From positions 2,768,654 through 2,810,002 of the forward strand of contig NW_019091355.1 of assembly GCF_001949145.1 (NCBI RefSeq): a stretch of DNA of 41,349 bases. Reading direction: 5' to 3'. Position 1 is the stretch's first letter. Each line of letters starts with the position of its first letter. The notes below the pieces were generated by a model. That model searched no databases. It was given only the letters and a program-made list of their open reading frames with translations, and had not been told where the DNA came from. Of this stretch, positions 19,986-31,900 are shown one piece after another. The DNA comes from Acanthaster planci (Eukaryota; Echinodermata; Asteroidea; Valvatida; Acanthasteridae). Both the position numbers and the translations under genes were made by a program.

Positions 19986-22900
19986 CTGTGGAAAAGCAAG
20001 CAGGAAAAACCAAACAAGTGTTGAAGAAGAGTACCAGTCACAAGTAACAGGGTGAACAATGACAAAGGAATGCTTTTGTCACAGTTCATTTGACGAGCTT
20101 GCGACTTGATTCCAGACTGGAGGTCTTGTGATGGTCTTGTCGGGTCTTGCGATGGTCGACTACAACACTGCTACATTCATGTTTGCTATCTCGCAGGTGC
20201 AAGAAAATGATGCACGTGCATTACAGGTGATACTGAGACATAGCCGCACTGAGACATAACTGCACAGCCAACAGCGAGGTTGGATCTGGGTAATTCCAGA
20301 AACTAGGGGTCCAAAAGTGTGCCATTTTTGAGTCATTGTTACATCTGACCTTTGTCATTTGACATGAAAATATCACCGGAATTGATTTCAAACTATTACT
20401 ATTTGTTTGGCAGGTAATTTGCATTAATTCATCACTCTTGGAAATTAGAAAATGTGTTCTGAATTTACAAAATCATTCGGCAGATGTGACAGGGACAGGA
20501 AAAAAAATTGTGACCCCTTATTTCTGGAATTACCCATAAATGGGTTACAGGGTAGGTAGTGTTTGACTGTGCCAAATGTATGTGCTTACTTCATCAGGTC
20601 CATGGTCGTGATAGCCGTGGAGTGTTTCAGTAAATAGAAGACGGCTCGTAATCCATGGTAATGAATTTCAGGCACATTGGACTGCAAAAAAATACAACAC
20701 AAATCCCGTGGATTTCAACAAATATACATGCAGAATGACTTGGAAAAGCCTTTATCGTCAAATAAAAATTTTCTTGAAAAAGAAATTCCTAAACATAAAC
20801 TTCCTGACAGACGTCTCACTCTGCTTGAACACATAACACGTTTTTAATCTTAACAAGCTGTGTCAATATGCAAACTCACTTTCATGCAGATGGCAACAAT
20901 GTCAGCTGTGTGTTGACCCTGGAGGTTGAGAACAGGACACAGACCCAAGCATTATTTAACCTAGTTTTAGCAGTATGGATGACTATGCTTTGAATATCTT
21001 ACGACTGCTTAGAACAGCCGTTAAACAATCTACCTTTTGAAAGTTCGAGAGTGTGATAGCCTTTTAACACTAAATTGAATGGACGAAAAATGAAATAATT
21101 TTCATGAGGTATATAAAACACAACATGGATGTTATAAACAAAATGAATGGCTTGAATCCAAATTTTATCCACATATCTGTGTACTTGAAAATGCACGGGG
21201 AATTCAAACTCACGAGTCGGTAGGCATTCTGTTGGCATTTGGCAAAGTTGGCGATTGCTCTGGCTGCATGCAGCATCAACTCATTCTTCTCCTTAAACTC
21301 CACCATCAGGCGGCAAACGCAGTCCATATACTCCATCAAGGAGGCCTACGGAGGACCAAGGGGAGGTGAGATCTCCAGTTTTGTCAGTAAGTGATTGAGT
21401 GGCATTGCAGGACTCAAGCATTAACATTATTGGTAAACTTCTCCAAAAAATCTCGGGATGATGGCACTGTGAGAGAGGCCAACATTTGTAAGGACACACC
21501 TTACCCTACCATCTGATTCGTTAGAACATGATGGCATCTCCACTATTATTAATATTGATATAGCTATCAACATCAGTAGCAAAAGTTAAGAAACTATCGT
21601 AAAAATAATCAACCAAATAAAACCCAACTGGTAAAGGCAGTCCTTGTGGGCAGTATTGAATTCAAATGCATGCGAGCCCTTTCTCAAGCATTGTGCAGTG
21701 ATCCCCGTGGCCAAAGGCTATCACTGTGGCCCATGGATCCTACCTGATCTTGTTCACAAGTTGCCAGGTTGCCGACCAGACATAGGACGTTACACAAGAC
21801 CTGGATGTTCCTCGGTCTGTTCTTGAGAGAGCGCAGGATCATCTTCCCGCTTGTAAAATCTTCCTGAATGAAAAAAACCAATAGGTCTCTCTCAAATGAC
21901 AGCACGTCCTATAGATTGTCATATGCATCGGCCTTTCTATCTTAATGTTCATGATGCGCATCGGCTGTGCTGTATATCGGACATATTTGGATCAGCATGC
22001 GCGCAAGTTTTGAACTGCAAGCACATGCACCTGTTTGTGTTGTACATGCAGTTGTAACTTTGCTACAAAGATGGCGTCCAATGAGAGAGATTTAGAGGAG
22101 AAAAAGAGGGCATCACTCCATTCAGATCATCCTCCACTGTTTGTTGCTAAGAAATCATGTCTTAGCCATTGATCCGAGTCATTACAAGTGGATCAAGAGA
22201 TCTTCTCCGGCCATCATTCAAACTACCTCATCAGGATGCATAGATGCACACTTGCACTTGCTAGTCAGGACATCTTGGCATGACTTGCCTGTATGATCTT
22301 ATGTCTGTGCCAGTCTGTTCCCATGGACAGCTTGGCCAGTGTCTTCAACGATCCCTCTTGCATCTGTCGAGAAATTTCACGAAATAAAAACTGCTCGTCA
22401 GGTTGTTAGAAGCAAGTCTGTGAGAATGATGGATTACAATAATTTAATGACTCACTTTCGGAGAGTCATTTTATCTGTCTGCTTCCTGGCCTGCTCACCC
22501 ACTCGCTTGTTCACGAGATCGTTCATTTGTTTGTCTGTTTGTGTTTTGGACAACCCTACATACGGAAATGATGAAGACCAAGTTAATTTTCAAATTTAGT
22601 GAGAGTGACTTTAATTCTTAAGAAAGATGGCCAGAACCTTCAAAATGTACTTATGATACAATGGATGTCGTTCATTACACATGCTAAGTTTAAAACAGAC
22701 TGGTCAACGGACAGCCAAAATCTTGAAATAAAGGGGTAAACTCTGTATCCTCAAACCCAGTGGGCTGAGAGAAGATCCAACACCCCATCCCTGTCTGAGT
22801 TTGATTGATGGTAGTGTGCCCAGCTCCCATTCCCCTTTCATACTCATGGTGAGCATACCTGTTCATCCGTTGACATTGTGAGGGCCAGAAGCTTGCTGAG

Positions 22901-25900
22901 TGCGCCGTGGTTGCTCTAAAAGAAGCGTTAAAAGACAAACAGGTAGACTGTTTACAAATCGGTTTCCAGTCCCTCACAGAGAGATGAGTTTTCTTCTCTG
23001 AATTGACGGAAAGAAAACCTGCAGGTGCTGCTTTGAAAGCAATTTAACGACTTCCAAAGAAGCCACTCCGGCAAAAATCTACATATGGGTAACAATGATA
23101 CTGTATTGCAGATGCACATGAATCACTTGTGAAGATGTTGATAACTCCTGCAAAGTATCAGCTATGTCAAAATTGAGCATCATATCATATCATATCATAT
23201 CATATCATATCATATCATATCATTTGAATTTGAATATTTATTTCAATGTCATGTACTTAATCACCTCAATCCAAGTTTCAGAATAAGGAAATTGACAACA
23301 TCTGGGTCTACATTAACACCACCAAATTTCATCATAATTAAGTTTATATGAGCTGTGAAGGTGATTAAGGAACGTTAGGTATTAAGTGAAGCAGAAGGCT
23401 TTCGTTCCCAAAACCTTTGGACAGACTAAAGACAATCTACAAAGGGACAAAACAAAAATATAAAAATAACATATAGGACTAACAGTAATTAACACAAATT
23501 GTTTACACATTACAATACAATGCTAGTGATTAATTCATTGATAGGAAAAAAAACAAAACAAAACAAAATCAGGGACAAAGGAAAACAAGAGACCAAAGCA
23601 CACAGAAGCTAAGTATCATTAGCTCGCTGTTGTTAAATTATACACAGAAAGCAAGAAGTTGTGCTTTCAATGTTTAAGAGTGATACTGAAACTATTCAGA
23701 GTAACTTACCATAATTAAACCCTTAATCTTCTTCCCCAAAGTATTTCTGTCATTTAATATGACACATTTATTTGCCCCTCTGTTTTTTCTTCGATGTAAT
23801 CCTCCCTGCAAACATCGCTCACCTAGAATCATGTCCCCACATGCCAAACATGAATCAGATTAAAAGGAATGAAGTAGTTTTCACACCGAGCAAACTGCGC
23901 ACTTGGATATTTCACCTAAAATACATGGACATGATTTCTGTAATAACACAGACCTTGTAGCACTGCTACGATGTCATCTACTATGCATCTGAACCTAGAA
24001 AAGGTCTTTGAACGGAGAGCCTCAACTTTCCCTCAAAGGTTCTGCTTCTAGTTACAGCACACAGAAAAAAACTGCATCAGCAGTACTTTCTCACAGATAC
24101 TACATTATTCAGGCTTGTCGGGTATGCGGCCACCTAAATGCCTCTGAAAAAAGGTTGATGCACCATCGTCCGGGTTAACGCAACCTTTCCAAGGTAAGAA
24201 ACCTTTCTTGCTGGGTCTTGTGACTGCATGGCTGTAAGCAAACAAAATATGCATCAGCCACTTTGCACAAATACATGTAACCGCGTACAGTCTCCTAATG
24301 TTTTAGCCATCAAATTATCATTCGGAAAAAAATTCTACGGCTTGTCACAAAACACTTCAAAGAAATGCATTCTACATTTCAAAGCACAGCAGTTATATCC
24401 ATCAGTTAATGAGCATATGGAAAAAACAGACATAAAACTCCACTGTCAGACTTTCACCCCTATTAAATGCAAATGAACTCTTCCATGGCAAGTTATGAAA
24501 AGAAGAACACGGACTGTTCTATTTCCAAGGGACCAGGGTATGATCCGTTATTTGTATTCTACATGTAAAACCTTCTGTGACAAACTGAGTGTAACATACT
24601 GTGCAAGATTACATCAGAATTAATCAGCTCATTCTACCTATCCTATCAAATAATGGAAGAGTCTGGATTCATCCATTTCCAGGACCTCTGCATTTTCTAC
24701 ATCCAATCCAAGCCTTTTATAAATTGCATACAATAAATACATACATGTACAGAGCTAGATTAACGTTCATGTACATGTACACCAATATTTCATGAACACG
24801 GAGTGAACAACATTCTATTGCGGATACACTGTACACTTCCAATGGATTATGTGAGTGTACGTACGCAACATATTCAACAGTTCTGACTGACTCAGCGGTG
24901 GGTTGCGAGGATTCAAATGTACAGCTTCAGTGGAAGTCGTTTCACACTGGTATCACATCCTTCAACAACTGTCATCGTCGGTTGATCAAATGCATGTTTA
25001 TAATAAGATCCACCTGGAGTCAGTTCATCATACAGTGTGCCCCCCCGGGCATTTCTCCAGGTTTATCTCTGATTCCTGGGTTGACAACGTCAACTATGCA
25101 GTACTTCATTAGCTGCCGCACTCCAAAGATTCGAAGATGGGATGAATCCCGTGAACTGGAATTATGCATCAACAAACTGGAGAAATTTTTGAATGATTAG
25201 GACATCCCGTGTAGTGGCAAGATAGGGGGAGGTAAAATCAACATATTCTTATGAAAGCATGGGCACGGTCCGATTTAGAGCTGGTGCACGGTTGCTATGC
25301 AGTGAAGTCACACGATGCTGACATTCTTTCAAAATGCACCTCGCAAGTTTTCCCTGGATCTGAGCCTTTAACAACAGTTTAGCACTCTTTGAGTTCCAGT
25401 TTCCTCCACACCATGGCGACCATTATGTTTATGTTGGAAAACTGGTCACCGTGTCCCAGAGTGAAGTGGGACAAGGAATTGTATAACAATCCCCAATGTG
25501 AAAAACACCATAGTTCAGGGATGAATCTGGGAGGTCAGAAAAGAACATGGAATTTCCAAACAGCTTGAGACGTTGTGGTTTTCAAATTCTATTGGCACAT
25601 GGAAATTTTTTTCAAAAATGAAGAAATCACTGGATGGAAAGAAACTTTGGATGCTTATTTCAAGCAAGCTATCGTAATATCAGGACTTTGCCTGCCGTTA
25701 AAAGAAGTAGAAAAGCTAATCTGTAACTTCTAACTGGCACATGAAACTAAAAGAAATCTTTCACACTGGTGACAAAAATTCCCTGCTGATCCATAAAGAA
25801 AAGAACCATTGCTTTGAAAAATTTTGCGAGACGAAAGTCATACATTCTTCAGAATGTCGTAAATGTGTAATCGTAGGGCAAATACCTTGTACATCTAAAT

Positions 25901-28900
25901 GCATGAAGAGGACAATAAAAAATTTCATATTTAATCTGTGAGTTTTTCCCCAGGGCCTAAGGATATTAAGCAGCGACAAACTGATTGAAATATTAATCAA
26001 GATAAGCAAGCCATCACTGTAAACGTGATGTGTTAATTGGTATCAGCAGGTCTCAGGGTGAATGACCATGAAGACAACGACTTAGGGGTCATTCACCTCC
26101 ACTGTACAACACATTCAAGACATGATACCTATTTATATTGTCTTGTTGATGTACATGTAGGAATAAAATTAACATAAGATACAAACAGCATTTCTGTGAC
26201 CAAAACCAAGCCCAAACATAACAGCACTGACTTTATGTAAGTTGAGTTTCATTTATGAATCCATTTTCCGCATTCTTCTCACGGGATTAAAACATCCCAC
26301 AAGTGGTCTTCTTTTACTCTTATACACTGTTTTTCAAGTTTGTTTCTAACTCGGAGTTTCAATCCTAAAAAATTTTCTCATTGGCAAAAGGTTTGTGATT
26401 TTCACTCTTTAGTTGGATGAATTCTTACCGGCTGACTTGAAAGACCCAAGTGTTTGTTATCTGGCTTCATTTTTTTTTTTTACTGGAAAAATTAAAAATA
26501 AATTAAAATAGAATTTATGAGAAAATTAAGCAAAAGGAAGTCTCTATGTAGACAGTGCAATGGCAATAAGGCATGTGGTGTCTGCTATCTTTTCCCCTCC
26601 TTTTAAAATCAGGATCACTCCGCAAGTTCTTATTGTGTTCTCAGCTATGCACAGCAAGAACTGCTGGTTACGATCTAAAATTGTCATCATAATTGATGAA
26701 AACGATTCAGTGTCTGCATGAAACCAGTTGCTGAAAAACTTCAAATACAGCGAAACACTCTCAAACAGTAGGAGACGTCGCAGCCTACATTACAAACAAA
26801 TGTCTGTCAGACCAAAATCAGGCCTATTCTAAGGGATGGCTTATACCGACTCTGTAAATATGTTCATGGCCCACGTGTCACTTTTTGTGTACTCAACTTT
26901 GTGGAAAGACTGAAAATACCCAAATCAAAAGTTTTTTGTGTCCAGTGAACTCTGATGCCGCAACAAGAACGCATACAGGAAGCAGAGGTGGAAGATGTTT
27001 TCTGAATCCTCCCAAAATAAAATTGCAAAGAGATGCCTGAGAAACCATGCATCCAAAATAAAGGCAAAAGACTCGCAACAATACCTGACTCCGCTGATGT
27101 AACCCCTTGAAAACAAGACATAAACATCGCTGGGTGAAAGTGGCCTGGGCATAAACACATTAGCAATGTATGGAATGGAGAACTAGTTCAAAACTTGTCC
27201 AAGAAATTTTCACCACTCATGATGTTGGCCCAGGGCAAGGGGAGTGCTGTTTGGATTGTTCCATTGTCAGACGAGGTAGAGATAAAAAAAAACCAGGGTA
27301 AATGACTTTTCAAAGATCATTCCATTACACAGAGGGTGGGTTCAACCTTTGCCAGAGGGGAAAGTAGTGTTTGACTTCCCACGGTGACATGCGTCCAGGG
27401 TCAATGACTGGTCGGCCAGATCGCCATCGTCTCTTTCCTGGTTGACGCAAGTTCATGGGATGTCAGTGACTGAGGCAACTGAGGTGACAGCCGTACAGTC
27501 AACTAATTAATGCCACAAGATATCCACAGGAAAAAAAAAAACAGACAGAAACTGAAACTATTTTTGTAAGCAAGAAGACAAGGATATTTCATGCAGAATC
27601 CATTACCACAGCAATGTTCGCGTAAATAACACGGCAAGCAATGATCAAGTTTAAAACAGGTGACTCAACACAGTCTCCCTGAGGGACGAGCGCTTGTAGC
27701 ACATTAATGTAACACCATACAGTGACCATTAGATTTCTTTTGACATTCTCATCACAGATTGGATGACATACAACCAATACATTTAATGCATAAACCTTCT
27801 GGGAGGTGAGTCAATGAAACCTTCTTTTTTTTTTCATTTTAGAGTCTTTCTTGAGTGCCCGCTCACATTAAATTTGCAGATTTTTGTACAGTCCATGAGA
27901 AGTGTTGTTTTTGAATGGAAACAGATTTTTAATGTCAGAAAGAAATAAGTCATCTTAAAATATCCTTTTTAATAGGGCAACACCTCCATGTACCAGGATG
28001 AACTGACACATGAATGTGATTGATCAAGGTCAGATGACCGAATTTCAAATACTGATTCTGATTGGCCAATACTGGCTCACTGACTGTATAAGGTCAAGGG
28101 TCAAGACAAAATCGATATCACGGAGTTTCTTTTTCTGATACAAAGCTTTAAAATTTGATTTTAAAAATTCCTTATTGGGTGGCGATTGCGACTTTGCCAT
28201 TATGTGGTGCTGTGATTGAGTGACCTTGGATTGGATGGAGTCTGTGTGGTGACTGCGTGACTCCCAATTGTGTGGCTCTGCCATTGCGAGCTGGGTTTTC
28301 GGAAAGTGGGTCTCCAATTTTCTGGGATTTCCTTTCCAATGTTTCCAGTGTCCGGTGTCTATGGATTCCTCGGCCATGCGTGCAGGTGTACCGCTGCTGT
28401 CCACGGTAAAAATGTCACCTTGTCTTGGAAAGGAGATGTGGCCACACAGCCAGGCCAGGTTTCCACCAGTCACGTAAGAAGATTTTACTGACACTACGTG
28501 TAGGGTCCTACACAATGCTGCCTTGCGCAATAACTACAGCAGCAAGGGCAGTCACAGCCATCGCCTCTGATGACTATCAGAACACAGAAGCATGTAGCAT
28601 TCCACTCCAGAGACCACATTGTCAATGGCATGATTGCAGGGGCAAGACAGGATACATGCCCCACCCCCCCAAAAGTCTATGCCCCTCCCCAAGGACCCCT
28701 CCCCCCTCAGAAAATCACCCTGATTATGCTACCGGACATTGTCAAACTTCTGTAAAGCCAATATTTTTGTATCAGGCTCAATCGTGAAACCAACAAATAA
28801 ACAATAAATTAACCTGGATCGCCCGATCACACCCCCCAAGAATACTCTACGGAAATAAAATAGGAAAAGGAATGAAGCTAAACAGGTTCTCATATTACCA

Positions 28901-31900
28901 CGAAGAAAGTCGGTATTTTGCAAGGTTTATCATCTGTCAGTGAAGTTGAGTAATAACTGCAACTGCATTAGTCTCAGCCACTGATTTACACTGATAAAAA
29001 AAACTGATTCAGAAATACAACAAAGTACAAAGAATAATCCGGGCCTATTAACACTAGGGGGCGCTGTTCATGGTACAGATGTACACATTTTATAACTACT
29101 TTTAACCTTACATGCCTAACCCTTGCATCAAAATGGTGCTGTTGCTCTCTGTTTTTGAGTGATATATCAAACATTTCAGCTGTGGTGAAGTTCAACAGTG
29201 TTCAAAATCACTTCAAATCTCACCACCATAACAGTGAGGGAGAGATGATCAGATGGCCCATCCTCCCTTGCCAAAATGTGGGTGGGGACAAATCCCCCCT
29301 CCCCCCACCACCCCTGCCGAATTTATGGCCTAGGTGTTATCTAACCTCAATGATGGCTTGGTGGCTTTTTGTGTCTTCCGTGATGAGGTTAAGTGTCTTC
29401 ACAGCCAATAGGGCGATGGCGCTGGATGATGTCATGCCGCACAGATGAAGTACTGGCTGCAATGCACCATCGTGGATTGCTGCAGGCAAAGAACGAAGGA
29501 GTAAAACTTCTACAGTACCAAAATGGTTTATAAAGGATTGCAGTTAGAATTCACATTCCAAGAAGAAAATAGCACTACTTTGCCCAAATCAATTTCTCAA
29601 CTTATTTCACATCTTCACTAATAGCCTTATTCTGTCAGTTTTTGGTGGTCAAAGAGTTAACCCTGAAGTTCATGCCTAAGATGATGTGAATGAGGGCGCA
29701 ACCATAAATTGTCAAGGGGACTGCTAGAGTTCATAACCTCCTCCCCAGTTCTATCAAACCACCTGTCCACCTGTCTTGAGGACAGGAAAAACAGATTACC
29801 TGTTAAAAATTTATAAGCCCCGTTTTTCTTAAAGCAAATCTTTAACACTAGTGAACAAATCTCCACATTTCCTTCCAAGATACTGAGTGCAGCCGAAATA
29901 TGGCTTAGACGTCACCCAGGGGTGTCCGTTTCAGAAATATTCCTAGGACAGGACAGGCAGTTTTTAGTTGTGGCTGAGAACAGAAGGGTAGATACTGCAA
30001 TCCAAGATGAAACCCCAGAACCCCCTAATAGGGTAATAACATTGGTCACAGTGAATAATAAAAAACTCAGGCACACAAAGACACGTCACAGATTCAGGTC
30101 ACGCATCCATTTTAGGTGAGCCACTTTTGAGTTTTACCGATCATTACCTCGGGCTTTAAGGTCAGAATTTTTGCAGAATAACATCAAGGCACTGAGTCCA
30201 TCGACGATCAATCTCTCTTGTGATTCCAAGACGTTGGTCAAAACGCTGGAAGACGAAGACGGAAAAAACAGGGAAATAAGGATTATCTGTTAGGTTCTTA
30301 CGAAGTGATTATCCTAAAGATAAATATATGTATATGCAAGATGTTAACCAGTGAGGTGCAAAACGACTTTCTGAGGAACACACCCAGTGGTACACCGGAA
30401 ACGCAATTATTTTTTTCTGTGGCCTTATGATTGATGTGTTCTCCGGATATGTGCACAGGCACGCAAACCAGACAATAAAGGGTGATTCACAATTCAGTGC
30501 GCCCCCAAGAGGTTGCCATGGGGAGGCCCTTTTTTGCAATGTATTGTGGGGAAAATGGTCAATTAAGTTCTATTAGTCAGTTGCGCTGTGCAGAGAGGTT
30601 CCCAATCTTTCTTTCTTTGTGATGAAGATTTGAAAGGATTGAGTATCACTGTTGATTGATCAAGGTTATGGTTTCTCGAGAGGCAAAGATGCCCCAAGCA
30701 ATCAAAAAATCTCTTGAAGCTGTCCACTGACATTCACGCTGATGCTAATTGCGGCAAGTTGGTCGCGTTTTTGTCAAACTGTGGCCTCCCTCTGGCAACC
30801 TCTTGGTGGCGTGCTGCATTGTGAATCCCCCACAATATACATTTAAGTGGTGACTCACCTGCAGAGAGCCCGGATGGCCCCCGCCTCAGCCAACACTGGC
30901 AGTAATGGCTGATGTGTGGCCAGTGTGTGCAGGCCCGAGGCACAGGCCCTCTTGACTTGGTCGCTGGAGTTGACCCTTGTCAGGTAGATCAAGGTCTGCA
31001 GACCGCCCAACTCTACCATCGGGATGATGGTCTGTGGATCTTGGACGCCTTTGGAGATTCCATTCGCCGCTTCTATCTGAAATGCCTGAAAAGGAGATGA
31101 AAAAAAAAAACAATTTAAAGGGAAGTCAATTCCAACAACCGTCTGCTGAAACTGAGATGATTTGCGCCAGGTTAACGGCATTCAGTGTAACTCAGCCACA
31201 TAATGGCATTAAATGGGTGAACAAATGTGAGGGTTGCTGTTGATGTACACGTAAACTGTTCAAGATTCCTTTCGAAACAAATCACTCAAAAGTACCATTG
31301 CTGACTTACGCCTCACTTTGTGGTGTTTGAGTCCAAAAATTTCTGGATTCCGATTAGGAACCAACAACTGACACCCACCGTCATCTTGGAGCGGGCTTTG
31401 GTGATGAGTTCTGTAATCGGCAGGCACAGGTCGCACACCCTTTCCGGCTCCTCCAAGCCCAGATGGGGAAGGGGGACCTTCTCCTTGCAGCACTTGGCAC
31501 ACAGGACCCGTCCGCATTGCCGGCAGTGGTGCTTCCGTCGCAGCTGATTGAATTTGTTGTCGCAGCCAATGCAGACTGACACCTCCTCGTCCCCAACCCA
31601 CCTATCACCCAGAGGGCAAAATGAACAGATATATTTACGATTCTCTGATAATTTCCATATAATTTCTAGACTAGAGCACTCCAAAACCCGTTGTACATGT
31701 ATTTATTTAAGAGTGGACATAAGCTCCTTCTCAAACGATGTATACTACTAACTCAGAATGTCAGAGGTTTAAACTAAAGATCGTATAGCGCCAAAGGCGC
31801 AAGATGGATAACTCTGTCTAAAAGGTGTAATCACCATGGGCGCCATTTGAGCAAGCGATACGCCTGTGCGGTTTACAATAATGCACAGGCGCAGGCTCAA

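Larger units (their letters stand above)
22916..29345 (-). other. Large intron 5 of the FYVE-armadillo gene
   Basis: 6.43 kb. It contains a (CATAT)n array with a LINE-like 3' tail, a CTCF-like site at 29051-29067, pyrimidine-rich repeat remnants near 28660-28705 and 29285-29320, and short frames of unknown meaning (for example minus 28530-28045 and plus 25413-25568). I found no further armadillo exon with both good splice sites and a compatible phase. Confidence 0.65.

Noticed and set aside
27589-27777. Possible extra armadillo exon on the minus strand
   Set aside because: Some hydrophobic helical look, but no clean acceptor-donor pair and no compatible phase; exon 5 to exon 6 reads well without it.
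28045-28530. 161-codon minus-strand frame in intron 5
   Set aside because: No recognisable domain, an equally good antisense frame, and no armadillo character. It does not fit the gene's phases, so I left it uncalled.
28890-28930. Possible 35-bp minus-strand micro-exon
   Set aside because: Acceptor and donor exist, but the length would break the phase before exon 6.
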